From positions 1-54,844 of the forward strand of contig CALKJW010000018.1 in assembly GCA_937995595.1 (NCBI GenBank): 54,844 nt of DNA. The letters run 5' to 3'. The stretch's first letter is position 1, and each line of letters begins with the position of its first letter. Shown here one piece after another: positions 47,104-54,701 of the stretch. This DNA comes from an uncultured Phycisphaerales bacterium (GTDB taxonomy: Bacteria; Planctomycetota; Phycisphaerae; Phycisphaerales; UBA1924). A model generated the notes under the pieces. That model worked only from the letters and a program-made list of their open reading frames with translations, was not told the DNA's origin and did no database searches. A program made the position numbers and the translations under genes.

Positions 47104-47681
47104 GAGGCCAACTCCTCGTTCGGGCCCCGCTCGCGGAGCCGCACAAGCGCCCGAGAGAGCGCGGATTTGATCGTCCCGATCGGCGTGTTCAGTTCCTCGC
47201 CGATCTGCCGCAGCGTCTGTCCCCCCAGGTACGCCCTGGTCACCACCGTCCGCTGCAGGTCCGGCAGTTTGTTGACGCGGCGCATCAGTTCGCCGAAGCG
47301 CTCGCTCTGCTCCATCGCCGCGCCGCTGTGCGCGTCCGCTTCTTCGCCGCCCAGGTGCGGCTGCTTGTCGTCCAGGCTGACGGCCTTGACGCGCGCCTTG
47401 GTGCGGCGCAGCCGGTCAACGAGATGGCGTCGAGAGATCAGCATCACCCAGGTCACCAGCGCGGCGCGTTTCGGGTCGTAGCGGTCCGCGGTCCTCCACA
47501 ATCGAACAAAGATCTCCTGCACGGCGTCCTCGGCATCGGCCCGTGTCGGCATGGCCTGGAACGCCAGCCGGTACACCAGCGAAGCGAAGCGGTCGTACAA
47601 CTGCGCAACCGCCTCCGGCTCGTTCTCCCCGACCCTTCGCATCAGGTCGAGGTCCGCGTCTTGGACTTTGGCGCCAGACAT
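47100..47681 (-). CDS. ECF (sigma-70 family) RNA polymerase sigma factor
   Basis: A 193-residue ECF sigma factor. Region 2 covers DLMRRVGENEPEAVAQLYDRFASLVYRLAF and DAEDAVQEIFVRLWRTADRYDP, and region 4 has LPDLQRTVVTRAYLGGQTLRQIGEELNTPIGTIKSALSRAL, a clear helix-turn-helix. The ATG at 47681 (MSGAKVQ) was chosen; the 49 codons before it are not homologous. It is co-translated with the anti-sigma gene (4-base overlap). The region upstream has GGAACC at 47780-47775 on the minus strand, a -35-like ECF motif that could support autoregulation, but no matching -10 was found. Target genes cannot be named; the prepilin-like gene is divergent. Confidence 0.93.
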   Translation of the reverse strand: MSGAKVQDADLDLMRRVGENEPEAVAQLYDRFASLVYRLAFQAMPTRADAEDAVQEIFVRLWRTADRYDPKRAALVTWVMLISRRHLVDRLRRTKARVKAVSLDDKQPHLGGEEADAHSGAAMEQSERFGELMRRVNKLPDLQRTVVTRAYLGGQTLRQIGEELNTPIGTIKSALSRALVRLRERGPNEELAS

Positions 47682-48030
47682 GGGTGCCTCACTCCAACCC
47701 CACGCGTTCACACACCCGGACTCTCGCACGCACGGCTCGGCGCCGAGAACCGGCCCAAGCCCCGGTACCGCCTTGGTTCCGGCACTCCTGATACGCACCT
47801 TGCATCCAACAGGATGCCTGAAAGTCAACGATCTGGCAAGGGTAGACCCGATCCTGACCGTTCCCGCACTTGCGGCATGCCGTCCGAGGCGACCAAGATC
47901 TCAGTCCGATAACAACAATACCCCACTTCAGGGCATGCGCCATCAAGTCCTGCGCAGAGAGCGGTTGCAACGGTTGCACACCTCTGGTAAAGTTTGAGTT
48001 GACAGAACGGTCCCGTCGGAGGACGGCGCA
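47682..48030. other. Divergent regulatory region (349 bases) between ECF sigma and prepilin-like genes
   Basis: No gene or RNA is recognised here. The sequence is locally AT-richer between about 47780 and 48010, unlike most of the window. It holds a perfect 12-base palindrome, CTCGGCGCCGAG (47736-47747), and a GGAACC motif on the minus strand that might belong to an ECF-type promoter. A weak TTGACT (minus, 47828-47823) has no good -10. The promoters of both flanking genes presumably lie here. Confidence 0.5.
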
Positions 48031-48783
48031 TTGACGACCGGAATCGGTCAAACCTGTGCAACCTCGCGCACCCGTGTTTGGTGCCTGCGCGCTGCGCGCG
48101 GCTTCACGCTCGTGGACGTCTTCACGTCCATCGCCGTCATCATGGTGCTCATCGGCATCCTGCTGCCGAGCCTCTCGACCGTCCGCGAAACGGCGCGGCG
48201 GGTGGTCTGCGGGTCCAACGTCCGGCAGATCGGGATGGGCTTGGCCATGTACGCGGATGATTACGGCGGGTTCCTCCCCCCGAGCAGATTCTCGGTGGGC
48301 CAGCCGCCGCAGCACCATCGCACCGTGCAGGTGCGGGCGACAACGCCGGCGCTGGCGCTGGGTCTTGCGCAGTGGGACGGCTTGGGCGTGCTCTTCCAGG
48401 CCGACTACCTGACCGCGCCAGGCGTGTTCTACTGCCCCTCGCACCACGGTGATCACCCGTACGCCGCGAACCTGCCCCGGTGGTTCTCGCAGAACGACGA
48501 GGTGCTGTGCAACTACCAGTTCCGCGCCAGTTCCGACCCGTTCTACTCGATGGCGGGCGAGCGTGCGGTGGTGGCGGACGCGCTGCGTTCGCAGTCGGAC
48601 TTCAACCACACGGTCGGGTGCAACTTCGTGCGCGCCGACCTGAGCGCGACGTGGTACACCGATTCGATCGGGCGGATCCTGTCGATCCTTCCGGTTTCGC
48701 CCAACGCCGCGGGCGCGTCGGACGACGTGCTGGACGCGTGGGGGTTCCTCGACGGGATCGACTCGACGGGCCAGCCGCGCTGA
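48031..48783 (+). CDS. Prepilin-type N-terminal domain secreted protein with Asp at +5
   Basis: A 250-residue protein starting at TTG (48031), with GGAGG 8 bases before it. The leader (about 24 residues, ending AARG) is followed by FTLVDVFTSIAVIMVLIGIL, a type III signal. The normal +5 Glu of type IV pilins and pseudopilins is Asp, a rare change that may weaken N-methylation or assembly. The rest has the stalk-like RETARRVVCGSNVRQIGMGLAMYADDYGG and a soluble globular part with Cys and aromatic residues (GVFYCPSHHGDH, LCNYQF, GCNFVRADLS). It is a relative of the gene at 13655. The protein is presumably surface or pseudopilin material of unknown task. Confidence 0.8.
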   Translation: MTTGIGQTCATSRTRVWCLRAARGFTLVDVFTSIAVIMVLIGILLPSLSTVRETARRVVCGSNVRQIGMGLAMYADDYGGFLPPSRFSVGQPPQHHRTVQVRATTPALALGLAQWDGLGVLFQADYLTAPGVFYCPSHHGDHPYAANLPRWFSQNDEVLCNYQFRASSDPFYSMAGERAVVADALRSQSDFNHTVGCNFVRADLSATWYTDSIGRILSILPVSPNAAGASDDVLDAWGFLDGIDSTGQPR

Positions 48784-48892
48784 GCCGCGGGCCGGTCACG
48801 AAACCGCGGCCCCGCGACCCGATACAACCCGCGATCCAGTTCGCCGCACGCGCGACCAGCGCCGACCTGGTCACCGATCCGACGCACCCGCG

Positions 48893-49927
48893 ATGATCAC
48901 GACGCGCTCACGCACCGTCCGAGTCTGTTCCGCGTTGGCTGGGGCGCTCGCGATGGTCGCGGGCGCACGGGCCCAGATCGCGCCCGCGCGCGAGTTCTGC
49001 CCCGTCGACGGCCCGATCCCGATCCGCGTCGATGAGCCGCGCGACGGCGCCGCGCCGCGCCCGCCCGAGTCGCTGCCCGACCCGGTCGCGCTGGAGGCGG
49101 AACTGATCCGCGCGGCGACCGGCGAGGTGGTCGAACGTCGCGCGGTGGAGCCCGGCCCGGCGGACGCGGCCGCGCTCTTCCCGCGCATCTGGGCCGAGCG
49201 CGAGCACGGCGCGCTGATCCTGCAACTCCGCGCCGGCGGGCGGCGCGTGGGCGCGCCGGTGGTCCTTTCCGCCATGCTCGCCTCGCCGCCCTACGCGCAG
49301 CGCACCGACCGCGCCGGCGCGCCGATCTTTCCGCCCGCGGACCGGCGGAACCCTGTCTACTGCGGCGTGCGCGCCGAGACGCTCCGGCACCTGGTGCTCG
49401 AAACCACGCGCGGCCGGATGGAGTTTGCCCTTCGGCCCGAGGCCGCGCCGGGCACGGTCTGGTTCTTCTCCCGACTGGTCGAGGGCGGGCTCTACGACGG
49501 CACGCCCTTCCACACCGTCGCGTCGCTGCGGCCCGGAGCGGATCCCGATTTCGTGCAGGGCGGCGACCCCACCGGCACCGGCAAGGGCGGCGCGGGCATG
49601 ATGATCGACCTCGAGGAGAGCCCGCTGCCGCACGCCTTCGGCACGCTCTCGATGGCCCGCGCGGCCGACCCCAACTCCGCATCCTCGCAGTTCTTCATCT
49701 GCACCGGCGGGCCCGCCGCCGCGACACTCAACGGACGCTACACGGTGTTCGGTCAACTCGTCGGCGGCGCGGAGACGCTCCGCGTGATCGCCGCAAGCCC
49801 TGTCGGTCCGGACAACCGCACGATCGACCCGCCGCGCGTGCTCACCGCGCGGCTGATCGACGCGCCGCCGTTCGGCGAGGGCCCTCCCCCGGCGCGCGAC
49901 CCGCTGGCCGAGCGTCCGCCGAGATGA
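48893..49927 (+). CDS. Exported cyclophilin-type peptidyl-prolyl cis-trans isomerase
   Basis: A 344-residue protein with a Sec-like signal peptide (ending ARAQ, residue about 28) and an N-terminal Pro/Ala/Arg-rich linker. The cyclophilin domain spans about 165-330: LETTRGRMEFALRPEAAPGTV, FVQGGDPTGTGKGG, SMARAADPNSASSQFFICTG and GRYTVFGQLVGGAETL. The catalytic arginine of the FHR motif (Arg55 of human CypA) is missing: the sequence is F206-H-T208. The enzyme may therefore have weak isomerase activity and work mainly as a chaperone. ATG 48893. The 109 bases upstream of the gene hold nothing recognisable. Confidence 0.88.
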   Translation: MITTRSRTVRVCSALAGALAMVAGARAQIAPAREFCPVDGPIPIRVDEPRDGAAPRPPESLPDPVALEAELIRAATGEVVERRAVEPGPADAAALFPRIWAEREHGALILQLRAGGRRVGAPVVLSAMLASPPYAQRTDRAGAPIFPPADRRNPVYCGVRAETLRHLVLETTRGRMEFALRPEAAPGTVWFFSRLVEGGLYDGTPFHTVASLRPGADPDFVQGGDPTGTGKGGAGMMIDLEESPLPHAFGTLSMARAADPNSASSQFFICTGGPAAATLNGRYTVFGQLVGGAETLRVIAASPVGPDNRTIDPPRVLTARLIDAPPFGEGPPPARDPLAERPPR

Positions 49928-49990
49928 CCGCCGCGTTGCTCTCAGACACCTTCCCGATGAAACTCGTGCCGCCACCGCGGTTCGAAGGTC

Positions 49991-50106
49991 ATTCACCGCA
50001 GCGGCGCAGAGAGCGCCGCGCCATACGGGATCGCGAACGCGTCGGGATTCGCGGTCGATCCTCTGTTCCTCCCGGTTTGTCTGCGTCCTCGGCGGCTGTG
50101 CGGTGA
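49991..50106. repeat. Inverted repeat element between cyclophilin and lipoprotein genes
   Basis: The arms near 49991-50020 (ATTCACCGCAGCGGCGCAGA and following) and 50080-50106 (its imperfect inverse, TCTGCGTCCTCGGCGGCTGT and following) bracket about 60 bases of variable sequence. It is similar in style to the other GCGGAGGCGC-type repeats. It occupies most of the 225 bases between two convergent genes; nothing else is seen there. Confidence 0.55.
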
Positions 50107-50152
50107 GTGCGGTCTTCGATGCATCACGCCCGAGATCGATCGAGAGCCCGCA

Positions 50153-50392
50153 TCAGTCGCGCGGCTCAAGCCGGCCGCGCAGGTTGGGTTGGCGGCGTCC
50201 GAACGCGTCCTCGACGTACTGCGGCGCATGCCGGTTGCGTACCGCGTCGTAGCGGTCGAACGGCGAGCGCTCCTCCTTGGGCGAGAGCAGCGGGCGCGAA
50301 CACCCGAGAACGCCGGCGACCACCGCTCCCGCGGCGATGCACGCGGCGAGTCGGGCGGGCGTTCGAGCGGGTCTGGCGGCGCGGGTCGGCAT
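50153..50392 (-). CDS. Small hypothetical lipoprotein
   Basis: A 79-residue protein that I do not recognise. It begins MPTRAARPARTPARLAAC, has a hydrophobic core IAAGAVVAGVLGC with a lipobox-like LGC at about residues 28-30, and a polar Arg/Asp/Glu-rich tail (PFDRYDAVRNRHAPQYVED). It probably is a small periplasmic lipoprotein. ATG at 50392; the frame continues upstream as an antisense shadow, so the short form is preferred. It lies 20 bases after trmL and could be co-transcribed. A real gene is likely but not proven. Confidence 0.55.
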   Translation of the reverse strand: MPTRAARPARTPARLAACIAAGAVVAGVLGCSRPLLSPKEERSPFDRYDAVRNRHAPQYVEDAFGRRQPNLRGRLEPRD

Positions 50393-50412
50393 CGGTGCCA
50401 AGTGTACCGGCG

Positions 50413-50931
50413 TCAGCGCGTATCGGGCGCGACGATCAGCCGGCCGCGTCCGTCGAGCCGCGCCTCGCCGCGGCACACCAACCGGCGGATGCCCTCGTAC
50501 ACCGCGGCGCACACCGCGGTCGCGAGGTTGAGCGACCGCTCGTCGGGCACCATCGGCAGCGCGAGCAGGCGGTCCGGATAGAGCGACAGCACGTCGGCGG
50601 GCAGGCCGCGCGTCTCCTTGCCGAACAGCAGGTGGTCGCCGCGGCGGAAATCCGCGTCCCAGACCGGGCGCGTCGCCTTGGTGGAAAAGACCCACGTCCG
50701 CGCGCCGGCGTGGCGCGAGCGGTACGCGTCGAACGAGGTATGCTCGACCGGGCGCAGCCGCGGCCAGTAGTCCAACCCCGCGCGCCGGCACGCCTTCTCC
50801 GAGGTGTCGAAACCCAGCGGGTGCACCAGGTGCAGCGCACACCCGCACGCGACGCACGTGCGCCCGATGTTCCCCGTGTTGTTCGGGATCTCGGGCTCGT
50901 GCAGCACGACGTGGAACAGCGGCTCGCTCAG
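50413..50931 (-). CDS. trmL: tRNA (cytidine/uridine(34)-2'-O)-methyltransferase TrmL
   Basis: A SPOUT-class methyltransferase of about 170 residues that 2'-O-methylates position 34 of certain leucine tRNAs. Its blocks match TrmL: HEPEIPNNTGNIGRTC, LDYWPRL, LLFGKETRGLP and the knot segment MVPDERSLNLATAVCAAVYE. Start choice is uncertain: a CTG at 50931 overlaps the stop of the thioredoxin gene (CTGA), a second CTG lies at 50919 and the first standard codon is GTG at 50907, which would remove part of the first beta strand. Alignment to E. coli TrmL favours initiation near 50919-50931. No ATG fits. The small lipoprotein gene follows after 20 bases. Confidence 0.93.
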   Translation of the reverse strand: MSEPLFHVVLHEPEIPNNTGNIGRTCVACGCALHLVHPLGFDTSEKACRRAGLDYWPRLRPVEHTSFDAYRSRHAGARTWVFSTKATRPVWDADFRRGDHLLFGKETRGLPADVLSLYPDRLLALPMVPDERSLNLATAVCAAVYEGIRRLVCRGEARLDGRGRLIVAPDTR

Positions 50932-52067
50932 CCCTTCTTCTCCGCGGCCCGGCGCGCCGCCACGCCGGGGTCGGCGGCGATCACGGCCTTGACCGTGTCG
51001 GCGAACTTGCCGTCGTGCGGGTTGCCCTGCCAGCGGATCACGCCGTCGGACGACAGGATGACCACGTGCGGGATGCCGCGGACCGACATCGCGTTGCTCA
51101 GCCGTCGGTTCGGGTCCAGCGCCTGCGGGTAGCCGTGGCTCCTTTTGTCGAGGAACTGTTTGACCGTGCCCTCCGCCTCGTTGCTCAGCCCGATGATGAC
51201 CAGATCGCTCTGGAGTTCCTTCTGCAGGGCCTCGAGTTTGGGCATCGCGGCGATGCACGGCCCGCACCAGGTCGCCCAGAAGTCGATCACGGTGACCTTG
51301 CCGTCGCGATCGGGCTGGTCGGTCAGGTACTTCGCCTGGCCGAGGCCGCCGCCGGGCAGCGGCTTGCCCTGGAAGTTTGCCGCGCTCAACTGGCCGCTGT
51401 TCTGCGCCGGCCACTTGGCGGCGGCATAGGCGGAGGCGGGCGGCGGCGTGTACCTGCCCCTGCCCTTGCCCGCGGTCGGCGCGGGCTTGGCCTGCCTGGC
51501 GGCCTCGGCCGCGGCCTTGGCCTGTTCGTCCGTCTCGGCGACGAGCATCGCGGCGGCCGAGTCGATGCCCTCGGTCATCACGTCGGCGAAGCGCATGTTG
51601 CCGGCCCGGTCGATGAAGAACACGTCCGGGTGCGCGTCCCCGCCGAGGTCCTTGAGAAACTCGCCGGTGTTGTCGTGCGCGATCGGGAAGGCGACCTTCG
51701 ACGCGGCGGCCGTCTGCGCGGCCTTGTCCCAGCCGTTCTTGTCGTGCACGCCGATCACGACCAGTCCCTGCGACGCGTACTTCTCGTGGGCCTCCTGCGC
51801 GGCGACGAGGGCGCGCGCGGACGCGTTGTTCCAACTCGCCCACGTCACGATGCACACGACCTTGTTCTTCAGCGAGTCGGCGTTGAGCGGGCTCGCGTTC
51901 AGCCACGGCCCCAGTTTCCGCCACTGCGACTGGTCGAAGGGCGTGAAGTGCGTCGCGTCCATCTTCTCGCGGTGCGCGCCGCGGCCTTCGAGGCGGACCT
52001 CCTGCGAGAGCGCGGGCGCGGCAAGGCCCAACGAGGCGGCGACAACGGCGAGCAGCGTGCGGTTCAT
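50928..52067 (-). CDS. Exported double-thioredoxin-fold protein (first domain inactive, second TlpA-like)
   Basis: A 379-residue exported protein with signal peptide 1-21 (ALSQ). The N-terminal thioredoxin-like domain (about 35-185) has WASWNNAS where WCxxC should be (Asn80, Ser83), so it is redox-dead. The C-terminal domain (about 235-375) keeps WATWCGPC with Cys268 and Cys271, and the cis-Pro region GIPHVVIL, so it should act as a periplasmic thiol reductase or oxidoreductase. The central linker is Ala/Lys/Pro-rich. It is a paralogue of the next gene (26 bases apart, minus), with the same mature start VRLEG/VSLEG and DATHFTPFDQS/DAMHFKPFDQS. ATG 52067. It may act as a resolver or chaperone of thiol proteins. 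Confidence 0.88.
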   Translation of the reverse strand: MNRTLLAVVAASLGLAAPALSQEVRLEGRGAHREKMDATHFTPFDQSQWRKLGPWLNASPLNADSLKNKVVCIVTWASWNNASARALVAAQEAHEKYASQGLVVIGVHDKNGWDKAAQTAAASKVAFPIAHDNTGEFLKDLGGDAHPDVFFIDRAGNMRFADVMTEGIDSAAAMLVAETDEQAKAAAEAARQAKPAPTAGKGRGRYTPPPASAYAAAKWPAQNSGQLSAANFQGKPLPGGGLGQAKYLTDQPDRDGKVTVIDFWATWCGPCIAAMPKLEALQKELQSDLVIIGLSNEAEGTVKQFLDKRSHGYPQALDPNRRLSNAMSVRGIPHVVILSSDGVIRWQGNPHDGKFADTVKAVIAADPGVAARRAAEKKG

Positions 52068-52092
52068 GGGGCGGTCCTTGTGGGGGTGCGGT

Positions 52093-53406
52093 TCAGCGGC
52101 CGGTGGTGGTGGTGCTCTTGGCCGCGGCGTCCTCGGCCTTGCGCCGTGCCTGCACGCCGGGGTCGAGGTTGATCAGGTTGCGGATCATCGCGTGATAGGT
52201 GTCGGTCGTGGGGTGGCCGAGGAAGCGCATCGCGCCGTCGGAACTCAGGATGAAGGTCGCGGCCATCTCCTCGCCCACGGGCCGGAAGATCGGGATCGCG
52301 CCGTTCTGGAACGCCTCGGACTGGACGCGCCCGACGACGATCGGGTGGTTGGCCTCGCGGTTCTGCTTGATCGAGTTGACGATCGCCGCGATCCGCCGCT
52401 CCAGGTCGGCCTGGTCGCGCGGGTCGAGTTCGCCCTGCTGCTGGTTGTTCTGGTCGTAGCGTGCGATGCTCCCGATGACCACCACGTCGCGCACGTACAG
52501 GTCCTGCAGCCGGTTCATCTCGCGGATGATGTTGATCATGTCGCGCCGGCGCGGGTCCATCAGGTACACGATCGTCAGTTTGCCGCGGGTGTTCGGCACG
52601 CCCGAGGTCCAGCCCTCCTCGGGCAGCGAGACCTTCGGGCCGTCCTTGTTGATCTTGTCGATCAGGTTGTCGATCTCGGTCGATCCTTCGAAGTTGAACT
52701 TCGCCAGCCGCGGCCAGCGGACGGCGGCGTACGCCTCGGCGTCGGGGTCCTCGAAGGCGACTGACGGCGCGTCGCCGGGCTTGACGCGTCCCTGCACGTC
52801 GCGGAACCGCAGGGCGTCGCGCTGCTCCGCGGCCTTGCGGTCCCTGATCGAGGCGAGCACGCCCGCGGCCTTGTCGGGCGTCTCGGCCAGCAGTTCGGCG
52901 ACCGCCGCGTCGACCGAGTCGGTCTCGACGTCGGCGTAGCGCATGTTGCCCGCGCGGTCGATGACATAGAAGTCCGGGTCCTGATCGACCTTCAGCGCCT
53001 CGCGGAACCTGCCCTTGGGGTCGGCCGCCCACGGGAAGGTCACGCCCAGTTGCTGCGCGACCGCGGCGCCCGAGGCGAAGTTCTGCGGGTGGTGCACGCC
53101 CACGACGACCAGCCCCTTGTCCGCAAGGCGCGCGTGCAGCGCCTGCGCCTTGCGCACCGCGCTGTGCGACTGGCGGTACCAGCCCGACCAGGTCACGATC
53201 AGCACGACCTTGTCCTTCGTGCTCTCGGCCGTCGGCGCGGCGCCGGTCCACTCGCTCAGTTCGCCCCAGAGCGACTGGTCGAACGGCTTGAAGTGCATCG
53301 CGTCGAGTTGCGCGCGGCGCTCGCCGCTCCCCTCCAACGAGACCTGACCCAGCGCGGGCGCGCCAAGGGAGAGAATCGCACAGGCGACAAACGCGGCGGT
53401 CTTCAT
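52093..53406 (-). CDS. Exported double-thioredoxin-fold paralogue, both active sites lost
   Basis: A 437-residue protein with signal peptide 1-20 (ALGQ). Domain one (about 40-185) has TWSGWYRQS in place of WCxxC (Tyr77, Ser80). Domain two (about 260-420) keeps the thioredoxin strands (LTIVYLMDPRRRDM) but no CXXC. The protein shares the mature start and middle (FYVIDRAGNMRYADV against FFIDRAGNMRFADV) with the gene at 50928, so the pair arose by duplication. With no redox cysteines, a binding or scaffold task is more likely. The ATG at 53406 is clear; the longer upstream frame is antisense to other DNA. Confidence 0.82.
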   Translation of the reverse strand: MKTAAFVACAILSLGAPALGQVSLEGSGERRAQLDAMHFKPFDQSLWGELSEWTGAAPTAESTKDKVVLIVTWSGWYRQSHSAVRKAQALHARLADKGLVVVGVHHPQNFASGAAVAQQLGVTFPWAADPKGRFREALKVDQDPDFYVIDRAGNMRYADVETDSVDAAVAELLAETPDKAAGVLASIRDRKAAEQRDALRFRDVQGRVKPGDAPSVAFEDPDAEAYAAVRWPRLAKFNFEGSTEIDNLIDKINKDGPKVSLPEEGWTSGVPNTRGKLTIVYLMDPRRRDMINIIREMNRLQDLYVRDVVVIGSIARYDQNNQQQGELDPRDQADLERRIAAIVNSIKQNREANHPIVVGRVQSEAFQNGAIPIFRPVGEEMAATFILSSDGAMRFLGHPTTDTYHAMIRNLINLDPGVQARRKAEDAAAKSTTTTGR

Positions 53407-53594
53407 GCGGTGCTCCGATTGGGTTCCGGCCGCGAGCGCGGCCCTGATGCAGGATGACCCCTGATCCGACTGGTGATTATGGCCCGGTCGCGCCGCCGTG
53501 GACAGCGCACGGCCCGGAAACAGGCCGCTGTTTGTACCGTTCGTCGTCCGGTGCGTGGCGGGTTCCACCGGCGTCCGGCCTGCCCGGGCAGGCA

Positions 53595-54701
53595 TCACGC
53601 GGCGCGTGCCAGCCCGGGCTTTGGGCCCAGGTCTTCGATCAGGACGGCAAGGTGGGAGGTTTTCGAAGCCGCTTCGGCCGCGGCGGGGCCTTGATCGAGT
53701 TTGAACCGCCGCCGGGCCAGCGGCTCGACGTCGATCTGGCCCGTGGCCAGCAGTTCGATGGCGCCCGGAAGGGGGCCGTCCCGGCTGCCGACGATTCGAA
53801 GTTCGTTGGTCACGACCGGGGTCAGGTCCAGCGGCTCGGACCAGCCCGCCGCGCCGACCGGGAAGGGTCGTCCCGCCGGGAAGGGCGCATCGGCCAGCAC
53901 GCTCTTGAGCATGATGACGCCCCGGGGCCGCGCCAGTTGCATCGCGACCCGCAGTCCCGCGGCCGAGCCGGTGCAGTCCACCACCGCGTCCTGATCCTGT
54001 CGGCGGCCGGGCTCCTCGGTCGGACGGTGCTTGATGCCCCATTGCTCGCACAGCCGCGCGGCGTCTGGATCGGCCGAGAGCACGCGGACCGAGCGGTTCT
54101 GACGCGCCAGCGCCTGCGCCGTCAGCAGCGCCAGCGGCGAGTCGCCCAGCACGCTCACGAACTGCCGGTTCTCGGCGCGGAGCATGTCGGCCGTGTGCGC
54201 CGCCGCGGCGACGATCGGGGCGAAGACCGCCCGGTCGTCGTCGAGTGCATCCGGCAGCGCGTGCAGGTTGGCGACGGGCATCGAGACCAGTTCGGCGCAC
54301 GCGCCGTCCCGGCCCCAGAGCCCAGGCACCTGCCGCGCGCGGCAGTGCGCCGACAGACCGGACCGGCACATGTCGCACTGAGAGCACGCGACGACCGGCG
54401 ACGCGACCACACGCCGGCCCACCAGCGAACGGCGAGCCGCCAGCGCGCTGCTGGAGTCCGCGGGGAGGTTGACCGAGCGGACCACGCCGACAAACAGGTG
54501 GCCGAGCGTGCCGACGAACGGCACGCCGCGCCCCGGGCCCTGCACGTCCGCGGGCGTCAGCAGCACGCGCGTGGGCTGCACGAGCGCCTCGCCGGGCGGC
54601 GGCTGTGGCGTCGCCGCGTCGGCGACGAGTCGGAGAGATTGGCCATCGGATCGCAGCGCGCGCACGGTGAACGCTCCGAACAGGTCGGGTCGGCAGGACA
54701 T
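53595..54701 (-). CDS. Zinc-type MDR (alcohol dehydrogenase-like) protein
   Basis: A 368-residue medium-chain dehydrogenase. The structural zinc cluster CSQCDMCRSGLSAHC is near residues 107-121, LFVGVVRSV and VGRRVVASPVVACSQC mark the catalytic domain, and the nucleotide domain has SVLGDSPLALLTAQALARQ and VRVLSADPDAARLCEQWG. Pro/Gly-rich Rossmann GXGXXG is degenerate (LGDSPLA), so cofactor binding may be altered. ATG at 54701 (MSCRPDLFG) was taken; the upstream 24 codons are Arg/Ser-rich. Substrate unknown. 54702-54844 holds no gene I can support; the start of another reading frame could lie beyond the window end. Confidence 0.85.
   Translation of the reverse strand: MSCRPDLFGAFTVRALRSDGQSLRLVADAATPQPPPGEALVQPTRVLLTPADVQGPGRGVPFVGTLGHLFVGVVRSVNLPADSSSALAARRSLVGRRVVASPVVACSQCDMCRSGLSAHCRARQVPGLWGRDGACAELVSMPVANLHALPDALDDDRAVFAPIVAAAAHTADMLRAENRQFVSVLGDSPLALLTAQALARQNRSVRVLSADPDAARLCEQWGIKHRPTEEPGRRQDQDAVVDCTGSAAGLRVAMQLARPRGVIMLKSVLADAPFPAGRPFPVGAAGWSEPLDLTPVVTNELRIVGSRDGPLPGAIELLATGQIDVEPLARRRFKLDQGPAAAEAASKTSHLAVLIEDLGPKPGLARAA

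Noticed and set aside
47999-48004. TTGACA as -35 box for the prepilin-like gene
   Set aside because: Only 26 bases separate it from the TTG start, too few for a -10 and leader.
53500-53560. Relic of an ACCACGGACGAACACGG-type repeat
   Set aside because: The resemblance is loose and no second copy is present in the window.
53579-53592. CCTGCCCGGGCAGG palindrome as terminator of the MDR gene
   Set aside because: There is no T-run and it lies 2 bases from the stop; it may be a repeat but cannot be called a terminator.
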